Assembly (NCBI GenBank): GCA_021397845.1
Contig: CM038043.1
Coordinates: 29,201,501-29,265,500 of the forward strand
From: Areca catechu
Lineage: Eukaryota > Streptophyta > Magnoliopsida > Arecales > Arecaceae
Direction of reading: 5' to 3'
Length of the DNA stretch: 64,000 nucleotides
Under the pieces are notes generated by a model. It had not been told where the DNA came from. It saw only the letters and a list, made by a program, of their open reading frames with translations, and ran no database searches. Positions 19,875 through 31,608 of the stretch are shown here, in pieces (the first letter of the stretch is position 1; each line of letters starts with the position of its first letter). Both the position numbers and the translations under genes were made by a program.

Positions 19875-20711
19875 TCATTCAATGCTAACATCTTGTCTTT
19901 CAATGATCTCTCGAACGAGGTGGAACTGTCTTAGAATATGCTTGGACATGTGATGAGACCTTGGCTCCTTAGCTTGTGCAACAGCCCCAGTGTTATCATA
20001 GTATAATGGCACTGGCTGTTGTACATCAAGAACCACACCCAATTCCATGATGAATTTCTTCATCCAGATAGCTTCCTTCATGGCTTCACTAGTAGCTATG
20101 TACTCTACCTCAGTGACTGAGTCAGCTACTATTGGCTGCTTTGTACTTTTCCAACTCACTGCACCACCATTCAGGGTGAAGACATATCCTAATATGGATT
20201 TGCTATCATCTGGATCTGATTGAAAACTAGAATCTGTATAACCTTCCAGTTTTAATTCAGATCCTCCATATACTAGAAAAATATCTTTAGTCCTTCTCAA
20301 GTACTTAAGAATATTTTTCATAGCTTTCCAATGATCCTCCCCTGGATCTGCCTGAAACCTGCTCACTATGCCCAAGGCATAAGCGACATCAGGCCTGGTA
20401 CATAACATGGCATACATTATTGATCCTACAGCCAAAGCATAAGGAATCATAGCCATCCTCTCTCTTTCTTCTGATGTCTTAGGAGACATTTTCTTAGAGA
20501 GATGTATGCCTTGACTTAGAGGCAAGTAACCTTTCTTACTTTCATCCATGTTGAATCTCTTCAACACTAAGTCAATGTACCTGGATTGGGATAAGCCCAG
20601 CATCCTTTTGGATCTATCTCTATAGATCCTTATACCTAGTATATAGGATGCCTCTTCCAAATCCTTCATGAAAAACTTTGGTGATAGCCAAGTTTTAACC
20701 GACTGCAACAT
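19875..20711 (-). pseudogene. Co-1 reverse transcriptase C-terminus and RNase H
   Basis: 278 open codons on the minus strand. It begins in the copia reverse transcriptase thumb (KTWLSPKFFMKDLEEASYILG, YIDLVLKRFNM). It continues into RNase H with YTDSSFQSD, EVEYIATSEA and YYDNTGAVAQAKEP, where the Asp and Glu of the active site are visible. In the intact protein RNase H removes the RNA strand during reverse transcription. A frameshift separates it from the upstream part of the polymerase. The methionine start is inside the domain and not natural. Confidence 0.88.
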
Positions 20712-21199
20712 TGGGTATCATTCCCAATGATCAGTATGTTGTCCACATACAAAACCAAGAAAACAAGTGCACTCCCACTTGTCTTCTTGTTCATACATGG
20801 TTCATCCACATTTTTGGCAAAACCAAATCCTTTGATTGTTTCATCAAGATGGATGTTCCAACTCCTCGATGCTTGCTTAAGTCCATAAATGGACTTCTTT
20901 AATTTGCATACTTGATTTGGTCTCCTACTTGAGACAAAACCCTCTAGCTGTGACATATAGACTTCTTCCTCAAGGTTTCCATTGAGGATAGCAGTCTTTA
21001 CATCCATCTGCCAGATGTCATAGTCATGGTATGTTGCTATGGCAAGTAGTATCCGAATGGACATGAGCATGGCTACTAGAGTAAAGATTTCATCATAGTC
21101 TACACCATGTTTTTGTCTGAAACCTTTTGCTACCAATCTAGCCTTGTAGGTCTCAACTTGACCATCTGCTCCAATCTTCTTCTTGAAGACCATATACAC
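20666..21199 (-). pseudogene. Co-1 reverse transcriptase, N-terminal and palm
   Basis: 177 codons covering the copia RVT_2 region: VETYKARLVAKGF, DIWQMDVKTAILNG, IYGLKQASRSWN and LVFLVLYVDNILIIGND. The palm normally reads YVDD; here the second Asp is Asn, which should abolish polymerisation. A frameshift near 20690 leads into the next frame. Confidence 0.9.
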
Positions 21200-22250
21200 C
21201 CTATTGGGTTAATTCCTTCAGGTGGATCTACCAAAGTCTAAACTTGATTGGAATACATGGAGTCCATTTTAGATTTCATGGTGCCAAGTCACTTGTCAGA
21301 GTCTTTACTCTTGACAGCTTCCGAATAGGTCACAGAATCATCATCCTATATGATACTGGCTTCATTGTCATCCCCGATGACAAAACCATATCTGAGAGGT
21401 GCTCCCCGCACCCTCTCTGACCTTTGGAGAGGAAGTGTGTATTGTGGTTGTTCTTGATCCACAAGAACCTCTGGTTGAGGAGCTTCTCTTGAAGGCTCAC
21501 TGGTTTGTTGGTTTTGTTCTTCACATAACTCAAGTGAAGAATCACTACATCCTTCTTGGATAAACTCTTATTGCAGGAATGTAGCATGCCTACTGACAAT
21601 TATTTTTTGTTCAGCAGCATTATAAAAGTGGTATCCAACACCCTCTTTTCAATAACTAATAAACCTACATTTATCAGCCCTTGCACTTAACTTACGTACA
21701 AAGGTATTCTTGACAAAAGCATGGCAACCCCGAATCTTCAAATTCTTAAGATTTGGTCTTTTGCCATTCCATAATTCATATGGAGTGCTATTCACTGATT
21801 TAGATGGAACCCTATTTAATATATATGTAGCAGTATTTAGGGCATATCCCCAGAAGGAAAGTAGGAAGATCTGTGAAGCTCATCATGGACCTCACCATGT
21901 CTAACAAGGTGCGATTTCTTCTTTCTGTCACTCCATTTAACTGGGGTGTATAAGGAGAGGTCCATTTAGATATAATTCTTTTATCCTTGAGATGGTTCAG
22001 AAACTCACTAGATAGGTATTCACCTCCTCGATCAGACCGAAGAGCTTTAATACTAAATCCAGTTTGTTTTTCAACCATACATTGATATTCTTTAAACTTA
22101 TCAAAGGCTTTGTACTTGTGTTTTAGAAGATACACATGACCGAACCTTGATAAATCATAAATAAAAGTGATGAAATAAGAATATCCTCCTCTGACCTGAG
22201 TTGACTAGGTCCACATACCTCAGTATGTATTAGACCTAACAATTTAGTTG
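21200..22250 (-). pseudogene. Co-1 integrase core and linker
   Basis: Minus-strand frames in several pieces. 22123-22250 holds HTEVCGP (first catalytic Asp changed to Glu) and is broken soon after. 21812-22135 holds IKALRSDRGGEYLSSEFL (second Asp and Glu region) and NGVTERRNRTLLDMVRSMM. The stretch 21200-21810 is the variable linker between integrase and polymerase, degraded by stops. Intact integrase inserts the DNA copy into the chromosome. Confidence 0.85.
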
Positions 22251-22543
22251 CCCTCTCTCCATGTGCAGTGAATGGAGACTTGGTCATTTTTCCTTTGAGA
22301 CAAGATTCATAAGTTCCTAATGATTGGAAATCATCATAGTCAAAGTAATTATCTTTGAATAACTTGTTTATCCTTGATTCACTGATATTACCCAATTGGC
22401 AGTGCCAGAGATATGTGACATTGTCATTGTCTCTTGAGGCTTTTAATTCTATGGAGTCCATGCAATGAATTGCATATGTGAGATCCACATGCAGTTTCCA
22501 ATACCCATGAATTAGAAATGGAAGCACTCAATGATAAATTAGT
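22251..22543 (-). pseudogene. Co-1 protease relic and GAG-pre-integrase domain
   Basis: On the minus strand, WVLETACGSHIC near 22480 is the start of the copia protease with the active-site DTG changed to ETA. Most of the protease is deleted, and the frame jumps straight to the GAG-pre-integrase zinc-binding part (YLWHCQLGNISESRINKL, CLKGKMTKSPFT). Confidence 0.8.
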
Positions 22544-23374
22544 TTATATCATGTACAAATCTTTAGATGCACCACTTGCATCTTGGTTCACATTTGCAAG
22601 GTAAACCTTGCAGTTCTTCTTCCAATGCCTAGTCTTGCCGCAATGGAAACAGGCTCCATCAGCCTTCTTAACTTTCTTGTTCATCTTCTGGATGCTCTTC
22701 TTAGGGTTGAACTTTTTCTTCATACCCTTCTTCATTTCTTGCTTCTTTCGATCAATAAGAAGCACCTGAGCCTTATCTCTTTTAGAGTAGCTCTTAGCTG
22801 TCTTAAGCATGTTAAGTAGCATTGACAATGAAGTATTCAGTTTGTTCATATGGTAGTTAAGAACAAATTGAGCGAAGGAATCTGGGAGTGACTGCAGGAT
22901 CAAGTCCTGATTGAGTTCATCATCCATGACAAACCCTAATTAACCCAATTGAGTGATCAAGTCGATCATTTTCAGCACATGGGTTTGCATAGGTGAACCC
23001 TCACTCATCCATGCTCGAAACAACTGCTTCGATATTTCATATCGGGCAGCCCTACTTTGCTCTCCATAAAGCTCCTTTAGATAGAGCAATATGGACTGAG
23101 GTTCCATTCGTTCATGTTGCCTTTGGAGATCGTTGCTCATCGAGGCCAACATGATGCACCTGATAGTTGTACTGTCATTTTGCCACATTCTGTGTGTGGC
23201 AATTTCATCCTCAGATGCATCCTCTCTGATCACCACTGGATCCAGAGAATCAAGTATATATGAAAGCTTCTCCTGAGTTAAAACAAACCTCAGGTTCCTC
23301 AGCCAGTCCACATAATTTGGACCGGTTAACTTGTTGGCATCCAAGATGCCCTTCAGTGATAAGTTTGAAGCCAT
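22544..23374 (-). pseudogene. Co-1 gag
   Basis: Starts MASNLSLKGILDANKLTGPNY at 23374 on the minus strand, in the N-terminal region of the copia gag family (Retrotran_gag_2 type). An in-frame TAA stands where related copies would have CAA (after DLITQLG, about 22937). The frame then continues from MDDELNQDLILQSLP to an intact zinc knuckle, CFHCGKTRHWKKNC, near 22620. Apart from the stop the protein is complete. Confidence 0.9.
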
Positions 23375-24733
23375 TAAAGATAAATGTCTTACATTTAATT
23401 AAAGAACATTATCAGCAGACCACTCAAGATAACATCCATAACAAGATAAGGACTTTCTATCTAATTATGTCTCCCACTATTTTCTTCAAATATCATAACC
23501 CTCAACTATGGTAAGCGAGAAACCTTTCCTGATTTCCTTAGTAGGGTTGAGATCCTTATTCTTCATGAGTGCCTTGTGTATGCATAACAAACACACATGA
23601 GTTCAAAGGTAAGACAACCTTTCCAATTGCAACCCATGCAATTCTTAACAATTATCTTTGCCTTTAAGACACTTATGGCCTTGTGTATGCACAACAAACC
23701 ATAATGTCTTAGTTTAGTCAGACCCTTCATTTTCATATAGCCATGATTTAATAATGTTACCCTTGTGTATGCACAACAAAGCAACATTTCCAACCATGCC
23801 ATAAAGCACTAAGTGCAAAAAGACAAAACTTATATCAAACCCTAGAGTAGGCCTTGTGTATGCACAACAAACCTACTATAGTCTTGACATAAATTTGGCT
23901 TAGCATGAAGGAAGGCTAAATATAGTACACTTAACCAATTAGTATTACCAAATTAAGGTTTAGATATGACCAAATTGGCTAGGTGAGTGGAAGGAATAAG
24001 GGGGTCCCCTCGTTGTTTTCCTTAGACACCAATTAGATTGGCCAGGTCAGTTAACGAAACCAATTAAAAACCTCATTCCCTTTACCTTCCCAGAACCACT
24101 TGCCTAAACACCAATTGGCTGATCAAACCCTAATTGGTTTTGCATCATGACTAAATTTTTGCTATGACTAAATATAATTTTGATGAGGGCTTTTGATGGT
24201 CTCAAAATACATTCTAAATTATCATGATTACTATGATTATAACATATATAAACATGTAACATATCATCATAACATAACATCATAATATAACATGTTATGT
24301 TAAACAAGCATATTATAGCAAATATGCAAATCAAGGCATGATAAATACATAAAAACACCTTTCACCTCACTTTTTCATGGGATATGGCCACAGCGGAACC
24401 CCTACATGCCATAAAAGACCCATTGAATGGGAGGAGAGGACCTTTAAACCCTACTTGACTCTTATGACCGGACGGCCATGGTGACTAACCCAATCCAAAG
24501 CAGTTACTTGGTTCAATCAACATGCATAATTTTATACTTGATAAAATATCATGCATTTCATAAAAACTGAAATTAAATATATTACCCTAATATGCAAAAT
24601 TTTATACAATAGCATTATCATATCATTTTATAAAGAAACTAGAATTCATGCATATGAATTAGATCGGGTCGACTCAGTAGTGCAATTTCATAAAACTCCA
24701 AAAATGGTTCATAACTAATATGCCACAAGGATG
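23375..24733 (-). other. Co-1 5' leader
   Basis: Non-coding. It holds four copies of a palindrome-like word in its gag-proximal part (listed separately). The distal part (about 23920-24730) is AT-rich. No open frame there resembles a protein. Confidence 0.75.
23571..23872. repeat. Four spaced palindromic repeats in Co-1 leader
   Basis: CCTTGTGTATGCACAACAAA-type words at 23571-23592, 23678-23699, 23760-23781 and 23851-23872 (first copy TGCATAAC). The core TTGTG-TATG-CACAA can fold as a 5-bp stem with a 4-base loop on either strand. Spacing is 82-107 bp. The position between primer site and gag suggests a role in RNA packaging or dimerisation, which is inference. Confidence 0.85.
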
Positions 24734-24744
24734 GCTCTGATACA
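24734..24744 (-). promoter_or_regulatory. Primer-binding site of Co-1 (variant)
   Basis: GCTCTGATACA, one base short of the usual GCTCTGATACCA, beside the LTR at 24747. Confidence 0.8.
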
Positions 24745-24746
24745 AC

Positions 24747-27167
24747 TGATGGGAATTCTCCCAGGGTGTCGGGAATCTTGCAGTATGCGAAAGTGAATTT
24801 CAAAACAAAAATTCAAAGCATGAAACCCTAATTGCTAGAAAACCCTAATTCCCAGGAACCTCTTATGCAATACCAATTAATGAAACATAAATGGAGTTAT
24901 AAAAACATACCTGTATCGCTGAAATCCAATCTTTTCCATGAGGCTCACAAGTGTAAGCCCTCCAATGGTGATCCAAACAGGAATCAATCCTAGGAACCTC
25001 TCTCTTGTTGGTTGCTTGATCAATTGGGACTCTTCTGATGGACTTTCTTCCTTCGACAGCCTCTCCTTCCTTGCTTAGACCTTCGCCCTGTAGTAAAGCA
25101 CTTTAAGCCCTCTCCAAAATCTCTCTTCTCTCTATCTATCACTTCTTAATTCTCTTCTTAAACCCTTGTATTAAAATGGTGGACTTGTCTTAAAGGAAGA
25201 CTTATGTCCTAACAAGGGAAGGAAGAGACAAGGTGGATAGATGTAAGAGTGTAAGAAAGAAACCAAAAATATATTCATCTCATTGAAACAAATACCAATG
25301 GCTATTTATAGGAGAGTGGGAGGTGCTAGATAAGCCTTTTCATTAGCCTTTGATCTGTCTAAACACAGATCAAATAAGACCCTTCACTAAGAAAGAGTCT
25401 TATCTTGAAACACCATGTCCCTTTATGCACCAACCGCCTAATTCAAGTCCCTTCAATTTTTTATCCGACTTTTCCATTTGCCACTTGGCATTTATGGTTA
25501 AAATGAAGCCAAGGGATGTGACTTATGAATGAGAAGCATCGATGATTCAAAAGGACTTAAAGCAGAAGGACTCTGCTTACTTGAATTAGCACCAAAGTGA
25601 AGAGATGCGACTCTTCACTTTGCACTAAACTCACCATGCCATATGACACCTTTGACCTAGTCAAAGTATATATAATATGGGTGTCATATGAAAGGGAATT
25701 AAGTCTACTTTCCAACCATATAATTTGTTTTCAGATTGGAGGTCAATTGGTCCTTGTGCGCCCTTTTGAATGCAGAGGTGTCACTTAGGTGTCAAGAGTC
25801 CCGTGCCTTTTATACTCTTCATATATGGCACATAAAATGTCCAAAAATATCAGATAAAATCTGATAAATTTATCCCACTTTGGACTAAACCCAATCTAGG
25901 TCTCCCATAAATTGGTTAGTTCAATTAGCAACCTTTCAGACCCAATTCAATTGGGTTAGGAGGTTAGGTCAGCCTACATATGTTAGTGTGCAATCTAGCA
26001 AACCAATTAGGATCCCTTGACCCTAATTAAATGTCAATTGAGTTCCTAGGTTGACTCCCTAATGTGTGTGACCCATTGGATTCTACATCTAGCCAGTAGT
26101 AGGTTTAGGTATGAGTTGATTCGATCCGATCGAACCTGATTGACCTAATTAGGTCAAATTAGCTCACCTTATTGTCCAATTTGAATCATACATCGAATTG
26201 ACTCATGAAACCAAATCGATTGGTTCATGAAAACCTACAAGACAAGATTGATGTCTAGTAATTTGTCATGCCTACCCAGAAGATGAAAAATTTGGTAGAA
26301 ATTATCAAAGTACCCTTCAATAATAAGTTACCGTGCAATTCAATCTTTCAATCTCCCATTATCCCGATTAAGTGATAGGTATGGATATATGTCTAACCCG
26401 AACACTTAATCATATTGAGTCTCATCTCGATCATGAGGACTCAGCTGATGACTGATTAGAAACCAATTCTAATCTCATCCTGCTTTGATCAAAGGCTCCT
26501 TGAGTCACTCGTCGAAGAGATTGCATAGGATAACAATTCCTCTTACTAGGAAAGATCGATTCCTTGTTGGTCCACTCACATCCTTCGTACACCTTCCACC
26601 ATACCTAGAACACCCACCCCGTACATGTCGCAATGGCATGAATGAGTATGAACCAAAGTATGGCTTAGTGTGCACAAGGAACCATGTTGACCTTAGGTCT
26701 AAAGATCACATGCACAACTTCTACTCTGGGATCTATCTTTTGAAAAGTAGTAAGACTTCCATAATATAATCCTAGTGTGGATCAGTCCAGTGTACTCATA
26801 CCCTGATGAGCACCCTTATCCTTGTATTAGTGTCTCTACACATATGGTTGTGAGATCAACCACCCTCATCAACTGAGCATACATAGGATAAACTAGTCTT
26901 CCGGATTCATCGATCCCCGAATCGATGGTCCAATGACTAGAAACATTTGAGATTAGGGTTTATAGGAATTTGGTCTTACTGTTATTTTATCATAACCTTA
27001 ATTCCATTGCCTTATTCTATGCAGTTCATCATAATCAACAAAAACATGACACAGTAGTATATGATGAATTAAATGCCTTTTACTAATATGAAAAATATGT
27101 CATACATGAGCTGGAAATTTACATAAAGGCCCTCATAATGATTGGCTCTTAGGGCACTTTTCTATCA
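24747..27167 (-). repeat. Co-1 5' LTR
   Basis: 2421 bp, TGATGGGAATTCTCCC to CTTTTCTATCA. It aligns along its length with the other LTR but with many scattered differences, so Co-1 is clearly older than Gy-1. Confidence 0.93.
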
Positions 27168-27172
27168 GACCT
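27168..27172. repeat. Target-site duplication of Co-1, right copy
   Basis: GACCT, identical to 14546-14550. Gy-3 gag resumes here. Confidence 0.95.
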
Positions 27173-27357
27173 AGCCAAGCCTACCCAAGCTATCACAACC
27201 CTAATCCAACCCAACCCAGTCCTAGCACCCCATTGGCCTATAGGGAAGATAAGGGTAAGGCACTTGAGATCCAGAGAAACCCTAGTCCTAACCCCAATAA
27301 TGCTTGTTTCAAATGTCATAAGGTAGGACACTATGCTAGCCAATGCCCAACCTGATC
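27173..27357 (+). pseudogene. Gy-3 gag, nucleocapsid part
   Basis: Continues gag after Co-1. It encodes a proline-rich linker and a complete zinc knuckle, ACFKCHKVGHYASQCP (CX2CX4HX4C), at about 27302-27348, then a stop. This knuckle keeps the first Cys that is lost in Gy-1 and Gy-4. Confidence 0.85.
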
Positions 27358-27950
27358 CCTATATATAGGAGAACTTGAGGAAGAAGCTGCTGAACTCACT
27401 GATGAGTTTGAGGAGGAGGTATATGAAGTAGGAGAGAACTTAGTGGAAGAATATGAGGGAGATGGAGTAGTTGAGTGGTTTGATTTACTAGGAGTTGTTA
27501 GGTGCATCCTAGCCCAAACTAAGAAACAAGAGGATTGGCGTAGGACTAACTTCCTACAGACCTTTGTAAAATTAGGGGATAAGGTATAAAAAATCATCAT
27601 AGATAGTGGAAGCTGTGTGAATGCCATCTTATCTAGTGTTGCCAAATCCTTAGGCCTGACCCCAGTTCCCCACCCCAACCCTTATAAGGTATCCTGGATA
27701 GACTCAACTTCCATCCCCATCAAATGTAGATGCCAAGTCATGATTCAACTTCAATCCTATCAGGAAAAAGTTTGGTGTGATGTCCTTCCCATGGGAGTGA
27801 GTAGCATTATCTTAGGCAGACCTTGGCTTTATGACCATGATGCTATTTGTATGGCCGATCCAATTCTTATTCATTTAATTTTCATGGGAAGAAGATTGTG
27901 ACTAACCCAACCCCACCTAAGGACAATGTCAAGAGGGGATCTAGTAGCTT
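27358..27950 (+). pseudogene. Gy-3 protease
   Basis: An acidic linker (EEEVYEVGENLVEEYEGD) leads into the retropepsin-type protease. The active-site motif IIIDSGSCVNAI is at about 27595-27630, and the flap and late motif GVSSIILGRPWLYDHD are near 27800. One stop lies before the active site and a frameshift follows near 27860. Protease would cut the gag-pol polyprotein. Confidence 0.85.
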
Positions 27951-29301
27951 GAAAAAAAAGAAATCAGGAATCAATTTGATCACTGCTAAGGAGCTAGAAT
28001 GAGAGATCACTGAGGGTTCAACAGTTGGATGTTAACTACTAAGGAGGTTCATGATCAAACCCAGAAAGAGCACCCTCAGGAAATTATGAAAATTCTAAAG
28101 GAATTTGAGGATGTGTTTCTTGAAGACCTACCCGACCAATTACCACCATAATGGGATGTCCAGTATGCAATAGATTTAGTCCCAAGAGTCACCTTACCAA
28201 ACCTTCCACACTATAGGATGAACCATGCTAAATATCTAGAGCTACAAAAATAGGTAGGAGAACTCCTAAGAAAAGGGTTTATTAGGGAGAGACTAAGTCC
28301 ATGTGCAGTACCTTCCTGTTAACCCCTAAGAAAGATGGCACTTGGAGAATATGTGTCGATAGCATGCCATAAATAAGATTACAGTAAAGTATAGGTTCCC
28401 CATCCCCTGTTTGGATGATATGTTAGAAATGATGGCTGGTGCAACCATTTTTTCAAAGATTGATCTTAAGAGCAGCTTTCATCAGGTTAGGATCAGACCT
28501 CGGGATGAGTGGAAAATCATGTTCAAAACTAAGAATGGTCTTTATGAGTGGGTGGTGATGCCTTTTGGATTATCCAATGCCCCTAGTACCTTCATGAGGA
28601 TCATGACCCAAGTCCTACGAATGTTCATAGAAAAATTTGTAGTGGTTTACTTTGATGATATCTTGATTTACAGTAGGACTAAGGAAGACCACCTAGACCA
28701 CATCAAACAAGTCTGTCAAACCCTTAGGAAAGAGTCTCTATGCCAATTTAAAGAAGTCTGATTTCATGACCCATAGAGTTATCTTCCTAGGATTCATAGT
28801 GACCCCCGAAGGAGTTTCTGCTGACCCTAAGAAGGTTAAGTCCATAGTTGAGTGGCCAATACCTACTAGTATTCATGATGTGCATAGTTTCCATGGTCTA
28901 GCTACCTTCTATAGGTTATTTATTTGTGGATTTAGCTTCATTATTGCTCCTATCACCGATTGCATTAGGAAGGAAAACTTTGAGTGGACCAAAGCTGCAA
29001 ATAGAGCCTTCCAAGAGATTAAGTAGAAAATGGCCCAAGCACCCATCCTAAAGTTACCTAATTTTTTCAAAGTTTTTGAGGTTGCTTGTGATTCTTTGGG
29101 AGTAGGCATAGGAGGAGTACTGAGCCAAGAGTCACCCTATAGCCTTCTTTAGTGAAAATCTCAATGAGGCTAAACTTAGGTACTCAACCTATGATAAGGA
29201 ATTTTATGCGGTAGTACAAGCCCTTAGATGCTGGAGACATTACCTACTACCCCAAGAGTTTGTCCTTTACTCTAATCATGAAGCACTCCGATTCCTTAAC
29301 T
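27951..29301 (+). pseudogene. Gy-3 reverse transcriptase and RNase H, first part
   Basis: Reverse transcriptase starts with FEDVFLEDLPDQLPP and LPNLPHYRMN, with many stops. A frame of 116 codons (28411-28761) then holds SKIDLKSSFHQVRIR, MPFGLSNAPSTFMR and the intact palm motif VYFDDILIYSR. A single shift leads to 28766-29026 (VIFLGFIVTPEGVSADPKKV, the thumb). RNase H begins after 29030 (FEVACDSLGVGIGGVLSQ). S-1 interrupts it at 29302. Confidence 0.9.
29296..29301. repeat. Target-site duplication of S-1, left copy
   Basis: TTAACT, identical to 51246-51251. Joining across it restores the Gy-3 RNase H frame context. Confidence 0.8.
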
Positions 29302-29491
29302 ATTGGGTGGGCCAGCTCACACCCACTTGGTTCATCCGGATGGGGGATCTGGGCCCATGGGTATGTGGGTGCCACTAGTAAGGTGAGGCTGGTGCCACGT
29401 CAACGTCCCTTGGTTGGTGCTGCGGTGCTCTATGGGGGGGTCGACTGGTGTGCCCCGGGGTTGCTGCGCTGCCTACTTTAAGAAAGATAAA
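29302..29491 (+). repeat. S-1 tRNA-related repeat, first part
   Basis: Begins ATTGGGTGGGCCAGCTCACAC. The same 185-bp run recurs in diverged form at 50943-51180. Read on through 50817-50942 once Gy-4 is removed, the unit contains a B-box-like word (GGGTTTGAATCCC). Its last five bases are the left duplication of Gy-4. See the entry at 50817. Confidence 0.7.
29487..29491. repeat. Target-site duplication of Gy-4, left copy
   Basis: ATAAA, identical to 50812-50816. Confidence 0.9.
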
Positions 29492-30729
29492 TGGTGCAGA
29501 TACCAGAGGCACCAAAATAAAGCAGAGGGTTCTCAACCCTCTACGGATTACTTAGCTACTTTTAAGACCATTGTAATAAAGCTTAGTTCATCTAAGTTGT
29601 CTTTATTTGTATTAGTCAGCTCATGTTGAGCTAGTCCAGTCTAGTGCTAGTCAGCTCATGTTAAGCTAATTTTATTTTTCTGAGTCCTGTCCAAACACAC
29701 TAAAGACTCAAGATCACATCATAAAAGTGAATACCAAGTCCAATCAGATTGAAGACATGGAAGAATAGCCCAAGTCCAACCCAGCTTGAAGATTTGAGGA
29801 TCCCAAGCGGACAAATCAGAAACCCTAAAGCCCTGCACTAGCCAGAAGCAAAATTGGGCAAACCTAGGCCTAGGAGGGAGCTAGGGCGCCAAGACCTTAC
29901 GGTGACCACCCTTGGTCAGCCACTTAGAGACACCCTCTTGGCTGACCAAGGCAAGGAGAGAGGGAGAGATTGTAGGGATTTTTTCTACCCTAGGTTTCCG
30001 TATTTTCTAGCTAGGGTTAGGGTGGGAATAAGACTCCTATGTAATTACTTATGTATCCTTACTTGGAGCACAAGGCTATGGGTCTATTTAAAGGATCCTA
30101 GTCTCTTGTATGAGAGCATTCTTTGATATATAAAATTCTATTAAGTTCTTCTCTTGCTGTGTGCCTCCTTGCTTTGTGCATTAAGGGATCCTGAAGTCCT
30201 GCCAATGTGCTACCCAAAGAAACCCTAGCCGACCAACCTCTTTCAAGCCTTTCTTCCTCATGCCTCTTGCTGTATCCTAAGATTTTTCATGTTTCCCACC
30301 TTGTTTTCTCACCCCTGACAGTTGTTTGCAGGTCCTCGAGTTTCTACGAATCCAACGACTCTAACCGGGCCACAATCGGACCACCGAGCATAAAGCCAGG
30401 TATCTGCGGGTCTCTGGCTTGGTTTTTCATGTCGCATCCATCGAGGATGAGTAATCTCTTCACTGTGATCTTCATCAGGCACTTCAGATGTTTCCAGATA
30501 CACCCCTTGCCACCAGTAGTTTTATTGTAGGAGGACTAGCCCTAACCGAGGCTTCTCAGTCCCGGCGATCGCTCTTTACTGCTTTCCTAGGTCCTGATCT
30601 GCATGCATAGCTTTTAAATTCATATAAAATTATCTACATCATATTTTGATATGATATTCAGGATTTAACTACCTCATCCAACACCTAAAACACAAAAAAA
30701 ATAATTGCATGCATATTAGTTCCGCATCA
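29492..30729 (+). repeat. Gy-4 5' LTR
   Basis: TGGTGCAGATACCAGAGGC to TTCCGCATCA, matching the pieces of the 3' LTR at 46657-46987, 48254-48340 and 49962-50811. Open frames inside, such as 30207-30530, are shared by both LTRs and are not supported as genes. Confidence 0.93.
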
Positions 30730-30731
30730 TC

Positions 30732-30743
30732 TGGTATCAGAGC
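30732..30743 (+). promoter_or_regulatory. Primer-binding site of Gy-4
   Basis: TGGTATCAGAGC, 2 bp after the LTR end; initiator Met-tRNA type. Confidence 0.92.
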
Positions 30744-31608
30744 TTAGATTAGGGCTTGTTTTCTACATCCTTTATAGTCCATATATGCTCTATTATTTTA
30801 ATTGTTTTTCTTTGCTCAGAACTCAGAACTTTAAAATTCCAATTTTTGTTTTTTTGGATTCACCATAATTTAAAATATTTTAAAGAATTTTTTCAAATTT
30901 TATTTCAGTCTGTGCATTTTCTGCAGGTCGAAATACAGTCTGTAAATTTTTGGCTCTATTTTTTCAGCAAGGCAATTTTGGAAGATCTAGGGTTTTGTTT
31001 AGTATCTCTTTGGATATCTTTTATTTTAGTATGTTTCTAGCATATTAGGTCATTGGCTGCAAATCATATTTCTGCAAAAGAACAAAAAAAAAAAAATTAC
31101 ATATATAAAAGCTACCTAAAATACTTAAACCCTAATTTTGCATCATCTGCCTGCCATCATCGCATAAACTACCTTTAAGGGAACTCTTGCTATGTTAGAT
31201 GGGGGGAGGATTTGATCACCTCTCCTTATCCCAAAACCACATCCCCTGCATTCATTCTCAAGCCTAACTTAAAATCGATTAGACTTAATTTGCCCTAGTG
31301 AGCTAGGAACACCAACGGGTCTGGTTCGGGCTAAGTGTCAGATCATTGTGTTAAGCTAACCTGTGTGTGCCTTGTACTTAGTGTCTAGAATGGTGGTTCA
31401 GGGATTCAGTCCCTAAGGGCTTGTGTGCTGGTCTGCCTACCTGACCAAGCTCTGATTGTTGTCTAGGATTGGCAATCAGGGACCTAACACTTCCCTTACA
31501 CCTGCCTGGCTGAGTACAAGGTTACTATAGGCTAGTTTTCCACCCTGATTGAGCATCTAGTTTGGACTCTAGGTCTAGGGAGCTGAAGTTGGTTTGATCG
31601 AGTTTTGC
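30744..31608 (+). other. Gy-4 5' leader
   Basis: Non-coding; AT-rich to about 31170. The part 31190-31600 then closely matches the Gy-1 leader, with the same words in the same order (TTGCCCTAGTG, GTGTCTAGAATGGTGGTTCA, CACCTGCCTGGCTGAG). Confidence 0.75.

Larger units (their letters stand above)
14551..27167 (-). mobile_element. Co-1: Ty1/copia element carrying T-1
   Basis: Two long LTRs (2421 bp, and about 2412 bp once T-1 is removed), 5-bp duplication GACCT, a variant initiator-Met primer site and a copia polypurine tract. On the minus strand the order is gag, protease relic, integrase, reverse transcriptase and RNase H. This copia order separates it from the gypsy elements. About 5.0 kb interior. 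The coding part is inactive: stop in gag, deleted protease, changed catalytic residues. Confidence 0.93.

Noticed and set aside
23571..23872. CRISPR-like array because of regularly spaced short repeats.
   Set aside because: Only four repeats, spacers of 60-85 bp, inside the leader of a plant copia element with no cas genes.
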